Source: Nymphaea colorata (Eukaryota; Streptophyta; Magnoliopsida; Nymphaeales; Nymphaeaceae). Taken from it: DNA of 64,000 bases. The position numbers were made by a program, and so were the translations under genes. This document shows, in pieces, positions 30,236 through 42,382 of the stretch (position 1 is the first letter of the stretch; each line of letters begins with the position of its first letter). The notes under the pieces are model-generated. The model was not told the DNA's origin. It ran no database searches and was given only the letters and a program-made list of their open reading frames with translations. The stretch is from assembly GCF_008831285.2 (NCBI RefSeq), contig NC_045151.1, positions 8,199,682-8,263,681 of the forward strand, in the 5' to 3' direction.

Positions 30236-33200
30236 GCGTGAGTGCTGTTTTCGGGTTACAGATATTGGTGCTACATTTCTATCATGGTATCAGAGCGCCA
30301 GGTTACGTTATCTCTACCAAACGAAATGCCCAAACAGGTCTGATCTGGTTAGAACTCTTTTCTCATCTTGTCTCTATCCTGAATTTACTTTTCTCTTGCG
30401 CAATTCTTGTTCCTTTTTCTTCTTGCTTACCAAGGACACATCTTGTTATATCGTGTCTTCTTTCCCTCTCATCTTCTACCTATATACCATTCCTTTCTGC
30501 TGTCATGGAAAACCTTTCGCATTCTGGCATGTCCTCAAGTTTTCTTCCTCACCTTATTACCGAAAAACTCAACCATGAGAATTATCTGATCTGGAAAAGG
30601 CAAATCATGCCTTTCATAACAAGTCAAGGCCTCTTTGGACATCTCGATGGTTCAACAAAGGCTCCACCAATATCCGTCTTACAGGAAATAAAAAATGAGG
30701 CAGGAGAAGTTCTTGCTGTTCATGAAGACAACAATCCTGAACATGCTATGTGGATGAGACGTGATCAAAGTCTGGTTGCGTATATTTTGTCCACTTTATC
30801 TCAACAAGTGTTACTTTCAGTTTCTGATGATTGTACTGCAGAAGAATTATGGGAAACCCTTGCTAATACCTTTTCCCAAATATCAGAAGCTCGAATTATG
30901 TACTTAAAGAAAGAATTTCAGAATTTGAGCAAAGGTTCAACGTCTATCATGGATTATTTGGGGCGTATTAAGGCCGTCGCAGACCAACTTGCTGCCTCAG
31001 GGAATAACATTTCTGATAAGGAAAAGGTGCAGCAAACCTTGAATGGACTTGGGCATGATTATCATGCTTTTATTACAGCTCTTCAGGTCCTTCCTGTTCT
31101 GCCTTCCTTCAACGAACTACAAGGTAAACTTCTCCAACATGAAATGAATATGAAAAGAGTCATTGAAAGGACTGATCAAGGGAACTCCCAAAATGTGTTG
31201 GCTATGAATGTAAAGTTTGGTAAGAGCCATGGGAACTCCAACCATGGTGGTCGTGGCATTCTACCAACACCGCATAACCAAGGTATGTCTCCTTTGGATA
31301 CTTCAAGAAAAATACCAATTTGTTTTCAGTGCAACAAGAAAGGACACATGAAGGCACAATGTTGGTTTAATCCTCAAAATAAAAACAAAGGGGTAAGACA
31401 TGATTATAAACAAGGAGGACAAAGTTCTAAATCCACCGCTGAAGATATGCAACAGCTATTGATGGCCGCATTCTCAAAGATGACTATAAAGCAAAATGAG
31501 CAGGGAGAATGGTTCTTGGATTCAGGTGCAGCTACCCATGTGACAGGAAATGCAGGTAAATTGACTAACTTATCCCCTCATTACGGTAGAAGTTGCATTA
31601 TAACAGGTGATGGAAAATCTCATCCTATTACACATATTGGAAATGCACATATTCTATTGTCATCCTCGTCTCTATCACTGTCTAATGTTGTTCTTGCTCC
31701 CAATATCAAAAAGAACATCATATCCATTTCTAAACTCATTGATGATACAAGCTCTTCTGTTGAATTCACACCTTCTTCTGTCTATGTCAAGGACCTCCAA
31801 ACGAAGAAAATGTTCGCTAGAGGGGAGCGTCAAGGGAATATGTACGTCCTCAAGGAATGTCTACCCAAGGATTCATCCACTTTTGATATAGGATTGAAGA
31901 CATTTTCTCTTTCTCATAATGCGTCATCAGTGCCAAGTTCTTGCCATTTTCAATCAAAAGTAAGGGGCCCTAACCAATTTTTGGAGTCTGATTTGTGGCA
32001 TAGTCGGCTAGGACACTGTGGTCGACATTTCATTGAAAAACTTGTCACAGATAGTCTCATTCCAAGATCAAGTTTACCTCTTACTTCAAGTGTCAAAAAA
32101 TGTTCAAGTTGTGGACTTTGTAAGAGTCATGTTTTACCTTTCCATAATATAAATCAAAGGGCTTCCAAACCTTTTGAAACTATTTTTTCTGATGTATGGG
32201 GGCCAGCCCCTATTGATTCCATGTCTGGGTCAAGATATTATGTCTTATTCATTGACTCTTACTCACGTTTCACCTGGATTTACTTCATGAAACACAAATC
32301 AGAAGTACCTCACATATTTCGAAACTTCTATGCCATGATTCAAACTAAATTTTCATCCAATGTGGTGCATTTTCAATGTGATGGAGGGGGAGAATATTCC
32401 TCGCTTGATTTTATTGAATTTCTACGTGAAAAAGGGATAACTAGACAAATTTCCTGCCCTTACACACCACAACAAAATGGTGTAGTTGAGCGGAAACATC
32501 GACATATAGTTGAAAGCGCCATGAGCATGATGCATGATACTAATGTGCCCATTTCCTTGTGGACTGAAGCCTTCCATACTGCTGTATACATAATAAATTG
32601 TTTGCCTATGACACTCTTGATGTCTAAATCGCCATATTTTACACTCTTAGGCAAACAACCTGATTACAAGAACTTGAAGGTTTTTGGTTGTGTATGCTAT
32701 GTTCACGTTGATGCTGCCTTGAGGAACAAGTTTCAAGACAAAGCTATTCAATGTAGATTCGTTGGATATGCTGATGAATATAAAGGTTTTCGATGCTATG
32801 ATCCAACAACTAAACGTATCAAAACTTCAAGAAATGTCATTTTTGATGAACATGGTTTTGATAATACAAATGAAATGCCTATGACCATTGAATCTTATGA
32901 TCCCTGAACCAGTACACAGTTATTCAATGCAGATCCTGTTATAGAAAATGATGTGCCTCAAAGTGAAGATTCAGAGAGAGCAATACAACCGTCGGATATG
33001 GCTCAAAGTGAAAATCAAGAAGATCCAACACAGTCATCAAGTCATCACGAAAACAATAATGAACAGAGCAACGATGCACATCGGTATTCGGGTCTTATCT
33101 ACAGTCGACGACTAAGGGACAGAGATGCTCACAGTGAAGAAGACAACATGCTCCACCTTAGAAGATCCCAACGCATTCGTCATCCCATTCACAGGTGGGT

Positions 33201-35173
33201 TAGCTATGATTCTTTATCACTTGATTTTCAGTTATTCATGGCAAAAATTGGCAAGGAGGAAGAACCTACTTCATTTGATCAAGCATCAAAATCACATCAT
33301 TGGAGAAAGGCTATGAAAGAAGAAATGGATGCCTTGCATGAATGTGGAACATGGGAGATCGTTCCGAGGCCACACGAAAAGAACGTAGTGGGCTCCAAAT
33401 GGGTATACAAAATTAAATACAAACCTGACGGCAGCATAGAAAGACACAAAGCAAGGTTAGTAGCAAAAGGGTTTACACAACAATATGGAGAAGATTATGA
33501 TGAGACATTCAGTCCTGTGATCAAAATGGGAACAATTCGCGTGATTATATCATTGGCAGTTGAATATGGATGGAGACTACATCAAATGGACGTGAAGAAT
33601 GCTTTTCTTCATGGTGATTTAAGGGAGGAAGTATATATGGAACAACCTCCAGGATACACGAAAGGAGACTCTCATGCATGGGTTTGCAAACTAAGAAAAT
33701 CTATTTATGGACTTAAACAGGCCTCACGTTCGTGGTTTGACAGTTTCTCTTGCAAGATTCAAGAATGTGGTTTTCGGAGATGTCCTCTAGATCACTCTCT
33801 TTTCATTTATCGAAAGGAAAACATATTTACTTTACTTCTTATATATGTTGATGATATTGTTATCACAGGCAATTCAGAAAAACACATAGAAGAAGCTAAA
33901 GTTTTGATGATGCAAAACTTCAAAATGAAAGAGCTTGGTGATTTACGATTCTTTCTTGGAGTGGAGATTGATAGGCACAATAATCGCCTCACATTGACAC
34001 AACAGAAATACATGTTGGATTTGTTGAAAAAGTCAGGTATGTCTAATTGTAAGCTTGTTGGAACTCCTAGTGTTCTAAATCAAAGACTAAGTGCTCAAGA
34101 TGGGGAGTTATATGAAGATCCTACGCAATATCGAAGTATTGTTGGGGCACTTCAATATCTTACATTTACTAGACCAGATATTATATATGCTGTGAATCAA
34201 GTATCCCAATTTATGCATGCACCTAGAGATACTCACATGGATGCTGTCAAAAGAATATTAAGATATCTTAAAGGGACAGCAGGAGATGGCTTAGTTTATG
34301 GTAAGAGTGAAAATATAACTACTGGACATCAACTTATGACATTCACAGATGCAGATTGGGCTGGAGATCCCGATCAAAGAAAGTCCATTTCTGGTTTTTG
34401 TATTTTCATTGGACGTAATCTTGTGTCTTGGAGTTGTCGAAAGCAAAAGGCAGTAGCAAGATCCAGCACTGAAGCTGAATACAGATGCATGGCTGCAGGT
34501 ACTGCTGAAGTTACATGGGTTAGACATTTGCTAGAAGACATTGGAGAAAAGATTAAAACATCAATGTTAATGTGCGATAATCAAAGCGCTATTAACATTG
34601 CCTTTAATCCCGTACAACATGGTCGAACAAAGCACATTGAGATTGATCAACACTTTGTTAGACAAAAGGTGGAAGACAAGGAAATTCAGCCTATTTATGT
34701 TCGTACAGATGAACAAGTTGCAGACTTATTTACAAAAGGATTAACAAAGGAACGATTCTGGTTTCTAAAAGGCAAGTTGTACATGGTGCAAAACCATGCA
34801 CAACTTGAGGGAGGGTGTTAAAATATAAATCCTTCACCAGCACGTTGAAGAGGAGTCTCTTAGGATTCCACCTCCTTGTAGAATGTGTTAAAATATTTAA
34901 TGTCCTTGTAACATGTGAAGAGTCTCCTAGGATTCTATGTTATAGTTAATATCCTTGTTATATGGGAAGTCTCCTAGGATTCTATGTTGTAGTTAATATC
35001 CTTGTAATATGTGAAGTCTCTTAGGTTTCTATGATGTAATTAATGTCCTTGGAGCTTGTGAAATCTCCTAGGATTCTACGATTGGAGACTCTTAGAATTC
35101 TGAAAATGAGATTATAAATAGAGGCCGTGCAAACCATTTTGGCTACGGCTTCTTCTCCTCAGTTTCTTCTTGT

Positions 35174-35217
<44 letters not shown>

Positions 35218-35819
35218 GCGTGAGTGCTGTTTTCGGGTTACAGATATTGGTGCTACATTTCTATCATATCTTCTATCAATACTTCCCTATCCTAATGGAG
35301 TTCATGTCTAAGTTCAGCCAAGCAAAGCTGAACATAGATCTGACTTTTTGTATCAAAAGGAACAGTGAATTTCAGATCTGTCAAGATGGACAAAGGTCAA
35401 ATAAATGAACTTTGTCTCATTTTGATTCCATTTAAGTCTTATTTATGGCTTTTAGGCTTTATCTCAAAAAGAACGAAATCTGGGTTTGCTGTCCAGCTGA
35501 ACTGATCCATCTTGTTCCCAGGTTTCAGCTTTTGAGCTGAGTAAAAATAAATATTTTTTTTTTGGCATAAAATCTCAATGCCTTCTGGAGTTAGAAGAAA
35601 AAGGTTTCTGCCTGACCTCAATATTGACATTTTGTCATAGAGAATGGTTCTGCTCTCTGGCTTCATATTTGGTCAATTTTGGGGCTAGATATATTAGGAT
35701 TTAAGAAATCATGCAACAACCTAGACCAGCATTTCTACTTCGTAGATTTTGTTCTGCTAGTTGTATTATGAATCGAGAAAGTACACCAAATCATAAACCA
35801 GTATTTCTATGTCACATAA

Positions 35820-35862
<43 letters not shown>

Positions 35863-38800
35863 TGCGGAAGTGCACACATGCAAGTGTGAGTGCAAATCCT
35901 GTATGTGTGCATCTGGGTGCCATCACACGTATGCCTTATCGAGCACATGATATTGGCCTGTCTGTCTTTCTACATATTGCTGATACTGTTTCCTTCTTTG
36001 TTAACAGCTTAAAACAGAATGCGGGAGCCAATTCACAAATAAACTGGAAGGAATGTTCAAGGTATTCCACTTGGTCCCTAGGATCAATCTTTCTTATATT
36101 AATCTATTTCAGACTTTGTTTTAAGTAGCAATTTAATTATCCTGTGGGGAACAAAATCACTTGTATCTTGGATGATTGTGCAATCTCTATTTTCTTCTCA
36201 GGAAGTCTTTATTAACAAGTTTTGTTGATTGAACGAATAATGTTGAAGTGTAGAGGGTCGTTTTACTTTTTATGGCATATTATGGCGTCATATTGGAAGA
36301 TCTTGAAGAAAACCATGTAGTGTCTGGGAACTTTCGACTTCTGTTGCCAGAGTGAAGATATCTATAAAAAGTGACTATGACAGTCACAAAATAAGTATTT
36401 AGCAATAAAGAGGCACTAAGGCCAGGTGAAGAAGGATAAAACTGATTCAATATAACATATAAAGCCTGTAAAACACAGGTTATCTTTACAAAGACTGTTA
36501 CAAGAATATATACAAGAGGGAATAAGAAGAGAGGAGCTGAACTAGCCATTGAGCTAGTTCCAACGGCTCTTAATAGAGCTGTTGGAACTGCCAACGGCTA
36601 ATTTGGCAGTAATAAAATAAAAGTAAAAAATAAAAAATAAAAAATAAAGAGAAAAGAAAGAAATAAACTAAATCCTAAACTAAATCCTAACTAATCCTAA
36701 ACTAACTCTTAACTAAGATAATACCTAATTAAGAGATAACAACAATAAGAAATCATATTTCTTAACACCCCCCCTTAAACTTACGGTGCTATCACCGAGA
36801 GTTTATCTAAAAGAAAGTTGAATCTGGAAGAACATAGAGGCTTTGTGAAGAAATCAGCCAACTGGAACTCAGAGGAGACATATGGAAGCTTGATAGTCTT
36901 CTTCAAACATTCTTCACGAACATAGTGACAGTCCATTTTTATATGCTTTGTTCGTTCATGGAATGTTTGATTCTTGGCAATGTAGATAGAACTCTTGTTG
37001 TCGCAGCATAAATCAGTGAGTTCTTCTATCCTTGTTCCCATATCGAGGAGCATTTGGCGAAGCCAGACAATTTCCATAGTTGTAGAAGCCATGGCTCGAT
37101 ATTCAGCTTCAGTAGAGGATAGTGAAGACTTTCTATTGCTTTTTGCACTTGCATGAGATAGAGTGATTCCCCTAGAAAAACACAAAATCTAGTAGTCGAG
37201 TGTCTATCATTTGGATCTCCTCCCCAATCAGCATCAGTATAAGCAATCAAGTTCAAGGAGGAAGAGAAATGCATAAATACTCCCTTATTTATTGTTCCCT
37301 TAACATATTTGATGATACGAAGAACAACTCCCATATAAACGGTTGATGGAGCATGTTGAAAGTGACTGACAGTATGAACTGCATGAGCAATGTCAAGCCG
37401 AGTGATGCTAAGGTACATCAAGGATCCCACAAGTTGTCGGTAAGGAGTGGGATTGACAAGTGGAACTCCATCATCAATCTTCATCTTGCTTCCTACTGCT
37501 TCAGGAGTTTCTGTGACCTTATCATCTGTTATGTCTGACTTATCAATTATCTCTGCAGCAAACTTAGTTTGTGACAAAAAGTATCATCTAGTAGAATATG
37601 CAACCTCAATACCCAAGAAATACGTTAGAAAACCTAAATCTTTCATTTCAAAAGTTTCTTGTAGTAATTTCTTACATTCTCTAATACCTTCCTTATCACT
37701 ACCTGTAATAATCATATCATCAACATACAGTAGAAGAATTATGATACCTGCAGTAGTATACTTAACAAACAAGGCAGTGTCAGTTAAATAAGAATGAAAC
37801 CCATAATCAGAAATAACAGAGTTAAAACTTAAAACAGTCAAACCAAGCTTTATGTGCTTGTTTGAGGCCATAAAGAGCCTTTTTAAGTCTAAGAACTTTC
37901 CCTTGAGAAATTGACAGCCCTGGTGGAACCTCCATATAGACTTCTTCCATAAGATCTTCATTTAAAAAGACATTTTTAACATCCATTTGGCAGATATTCC
38001 AGTTTTTAATAGATGCTAAAGCAATAAGTGTCCTAACAGTAGTCATTCTAGCTACATGGGCAAATGTTTCCTCATCGTCAATACCATATTCTTGACCGTA
38101 TCCTTTGGCAACAAGCCTTGCTTTATATCTCTCTAGAGATCCATCGCTTTTAGTTTTCACCTTGTATACCCACTTGCATCCAATAGTTTTTTTCCCGTAT
38201 ATTATCATAATATATTATCTAACCGTATCATAAATTTATTTCTTTAATACAGAACAAATAGGAAAAATCAAGAAAAATATGTTCTTTGTAAAAAAAACTT
38301 GTTGTACGTAATGATAGGCTTATTATAGCTTTGAAGTTTTGATTCATGAACGTTAATAAGTCATTAATATGATATGATAAGTTGGTAATAACACATCGTG
38401 ATCTAGCGCATCGAGAAACACAAGATAACATGGTCTATATCATAATCATAAGTAAGTCATAAAGTCGATAACACATCAAAAAAACAAGTTTAAATTGTTA
38501 TGTGTTACATCACAAGATGATCATGAAATTTTTCAATGTGAATGTAAATAACAAATGAAGTCACCCTTGACTCTCATTCATAATATTTATCATCTTCATT
38601 CTCATTTTCATCTCCATTTTCGTCTTCGTGTTCATTTTCATCTTCGTGAAATTGAACATCCTCACTGATATATCCAAGAGGCTCTCCTTCATCAATGTTT
38701 TCTATTCATTCAACTTCAATGTTGAAGCATTGATGATCATCATCACCAAATAATGTGGATGGTTCTTCCTCAACCTATGTCGCATGAGTGCGGGATGTGG

Positions 38801-41800
38801 GTGCCAGTGCAGGTGCGGATGCGGGTGCCAGTGCGGCGTATCCCACAAAATTTGGGTGCGAGCGTGCGGCGAGGGTGTATATGTACAATATATTTATTTT
38901 ATATATATATAAATGCATGTATTAATAATATATATAATTTTACCTTGTTTCTTAGCTTAATCTGTCCTTTTTTTTACTTACTGTACATAAAGAAAGAAAG
39001 GGACAGAGATAAGAAAGAATAAAAAATATTTTGAACATGCACAAAAAAAAGATGCGGTTGGGTGCGTGTCGAAGCTACACCCGTATTAGCACCAGCACTA
39101 GCGTCGTGTCGATATGGGTGCGGCCTGCTTTTTTGAAGAGTCCGTGTGACAGAGTCCTCAACCTATCATTCCAACACATCAAAGTTGTCCATGCTGCTGG
39201 GATCAAGCGGAGATGTGTGTTTTTTCTGCTTATGTTTTTTGTAATTGCTTATATTAAATAAGAGAAAGTATTTTAATATGTATAGCAGTAAGCCTAGGCA
39301 TTAGGTCACAACAACTTGGTCTTGAAAAAAAGGCACTGGAATAGCCCGATAACTTATTGGGCCAGCTAGGGTGGACCCCACTAACCCTGTTCGGCCCGAT
39401 AAAATATATTTTTTAATAATAATTTTATTGATTTTTATATATAATTATAATATTTTATTATGATTAATTATATTTATATAGTATTTTATATTAAAAATAT
39501 ATATTTTTTAATTTAATCTGGCTGAGATGGGCCGGGCCTGGGCTTAGGTTTCGGGTGTCGGGCCGGCCCGAGACCGATCCGGCTCGATGCCCAAGCATGT
39601 ATAGCGAATGTATGGTACATACTTATTAATAAACTATATACGATCACTCTATCAGTCCATCCATCTGTCATAATCTATGTCACATAGGTACGGGTACCAG
39701 TGCGGGTACGGACCATTTTCAAAAAATTTGGGTGCGGAATATATATATATATGTGTGTGTGTGTGAAAAAATTTCAAAATGAATAACATATTCACAAAAT
39801 ACAATATGGAAGTAATTAACATACAAATATATCAACTTTCTTGATTCTCCGTCGCATCATCAAGATTAGAAGGAGCAACATGTCATGCTTTTAAGATATA
39901 TTGACATCACTATGGTTATGGCTCACACTATTATCGAAGAGTCAAGTTATAGAGAAGGAATGGATTTTCGAAACATTGTATGGAACATTTTAAATGAAAA
40001 GTTGTGAGGAACTATGTACAAGAAAGGTTTAGAGTGAAAAAGGAAACAAGAAAAAAGAAGGGGATTTTTAATTTTCAACTAAAAAACTGGACAACTTTGG
40101 ACTTGGTCAAAGTTGACCGAGTCCGAAAATGGACAAAAATGATCTTGGGTACGTTGACCACACTAGGGCCGTACCCGTACCCGTACCATACGGGTACTCC
40201 TCTTAAGGAGGAGTACCCGTGTGCTTGTAGCATGTTTTCTTCTATATCAATTTCAATTGATGCAATGTTTCTTTACTTCTTTGACTATAGCATCAAGAAA
40301 TTTGCTTTTCAACTGATGATATAAAAGCATTTAAATGCAAAGCATATACAAGCAATCATGTCTATTGTGGCCTCCGAATGAAAGGAATTAACTACATTGA
40401 AGAGAAGACATGCATCATAAAACCACTTCCGCACTATATCATTTCTTTCAATGTTATAGGAGCACGAATGTTGGGCTAACAACTTGGGTAGTATAGGAAG
40501 GGGAAAAAACTCTTGGTTGATCCAACAATAGACCTGCCCTTGGCAAACTTTACCACCATAGTCAGACCTAGTATCTAGTACACCTCTTTTTCTTCCTGCT
40601 AGATGACCCATATGGGCCAGATCTACCTCCTTTATTATTTTATACATGATTCTTTTTCCTTTAACTCTTGAACTATCGACATTTGTTCTTAGAATAACAT
40701 CAAATTCATCATCTTCAATCTTTTCTTCCTCTTCCTTGACTTCCCAAGGATGTTTTTGCATTTTCTTTTGTTGTAACACATTAATTGTATCCATATATTG
40801 CTAATGCACAAATGGTGGCAAAGGGTTTTCTTGTCTTCCAGTGCATGGACACAGCACTGTGTCCCTGCAAAATTATGTTTCATTCTAATAATTCCTCCTG
40901 AAAATACTTTGTTACAATAGTTGCTTTGAATTCTTAATTGATTGTTCTCCGTCGCCTTTTTGTACCATTGCCATGTGAGATCAAACATCACCATATCTTA
41001 AAAACGAACAAAAACATGCAGTAAACATGGCGAAAAACAATTGAAATATATGATCTACAGTAAAAGTGAGAGATTTCATACCTTATATAGAAGAAATCGA
41101 AAAAAACCCTCTTCTCCTAACGAGAGTTACCCGTATTGTATAATACAAGACATGTGGCCCTGTGTCATACAATAGATGTCTTGTATCACACGATACATGC
41201 AATACAGGCACGACACACCCCCCACCTATTTACAACCACTCCCTAGGGGACAAGGCATCTTCTCTGGAAAAAAATGAGCTCACTAGGAGGATATAAGTCT
41301 ATCTTATAATGGGTCTTAGGAACATCATTAAATGTAAAGGATTTGAGTGAATAAAAGAAAGGGTTGCAGCCATTGCTAAAAGTGTCTAACCACCAATTCA
41401 TGCGTTTTTTGTGGGACGATGACATTGAAGTGTTTTAACTTTTACGTTGTATGCTTTTGCGGTTAGATGGAAAGAAGGCTAAGAGCCTAGGAGCTCCGCA
41501 AAGAGTTGAGCAGCTACTTTATCTGCTGCATTCGAAACAAAGTTAAACTTCCATGAGTGTGAGAGTTGGTATGAGAGACCTTGTGCGAACATAGAGCTCT
41601 TTTATGTCTAGGGTCGGAGAGCTAAATGAATGGACTACACATTTAGTACGTAACAGTTTCAATTATTGTGACACATTTAGTACGTAACAGTTTCAATTAT
41701 TGTGGCCTCACAACAAACCTGCAATGTTGCACAATAGGTGGATTTCATTATGCATGAGCACAAGTTTTAGTTGGTTGATTGATTGGGACATCCAAAAGAG

Positions 41801-42325
41801 AGCTGATCAACGTTCGCAAGGATGGTGCAAGAGGGAGATGGAGAAAAGGCATTTCGAGAGGATTTGAACTTCAAATCTCTGTGATCATACTTCCGAGGAT
41901 GAATAACACATCTCAAGAACAAAAAACACCAACAGGGACTTTCATGCTGCATATTCTTCACTACATCTTGGCTAACATCAAAGGACAGCTTATATATATA
42001 TATGTATATATCACTAAGCATATCCATATATCCATAGAATTGTGATATTCTGTCTACATAATCTTGTATATATTATATTTTTGTGATCAACCATCATATT
42101 CATTTATCCTTTGGAGCCTCCAATGCTAAGTCACACAGGTACGTGTGATCTGCCTGAGTGCCCATGTCAGAATGCAAGTATCGCGACATGGGTACATCGG
42201 TATGGCTGTATTTTAAAACTTAAAAATTTATACTTTCAAACTTAATTCTTTCTTTAATTTTGTTTTTTCCCTTCTTATTTATTTCCCTTCCACCTAGATT
42301 TTATATTTTCCTTTAACTTTTGTTG

Positions 42326-42382
<57 letters not shown>

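Larger units (their letters stand above)
29838..30284 (+). repeat. 5' LTR of the copia element
   Basis: TGTTAAAATA...CTATCA, 447 bp. It contains a tandem-repeat U3, TATAAATA at 30133-30140 and a (CT)n tract at about 30199-30233. Confidence 0.97.
29838..35266 (+). mobile_element. Young, nearly complete Ty1/copia LTR retrotransposon
   Basis: It is 5,429 bp long, in the same orientation as CUL4, within intron 8. It is flanked by perfect TATCT duplications (29833-29837, 35267-35271). LTRs of 447 and 451 bp begin TGTTAAAATA and end TATCA. They differ only by a 2-bp indel, one CT-repeat unit and one substitution, which indicates very recent insertion. A primer-binding site follows the 5' LTR and a purine tract precedes the 3' LTR. 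One gag-pol frame fills the interior in copia order (gag, protease, integrase, RT, RNase H), broken only by an in-frame TGA at 32905-32907. The lineage within copia was not assigned. Confidence 0.97.
38195..41240 (-). mobile_element. Decayed hAT transposon, split by later insertions (approximate limits)
   Basis: Read on the minus strand: subterminal GTATCGTGTGATAC and GTATTATACAATAC motifs (41130-41215) resembling family A ends; a TATATAAGG promoter-like box near 41085; a BED-finger transposase N terminus (40994-40330); the diagnostic hAT motif IMTDGWTD at 39674-39651; and an acidic C-terminal tail ([10 protein letters not shown] near 39200, then [10 protein letters not shown] and a Glu/Asp/Asn-rich run at about 38760-38570). 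The catalytic middle is missing. Two family B elements and one family C element interrupt it. The exact termini were not identified. Confidence 0.65.

Noticed and set aside
35127-35408. Frame starting in the copia 3' LTR
   Set aside because: It duplicates the leader of the 5' LTR and runs into flanking intron; no domain.
39667-40240. Clean 8-bp duplication for the B element inside the hAT relic
   Set aside because: GTCATAAT and the possible partner agree at only three of eight bases, and the terminal ACATAG is altered.
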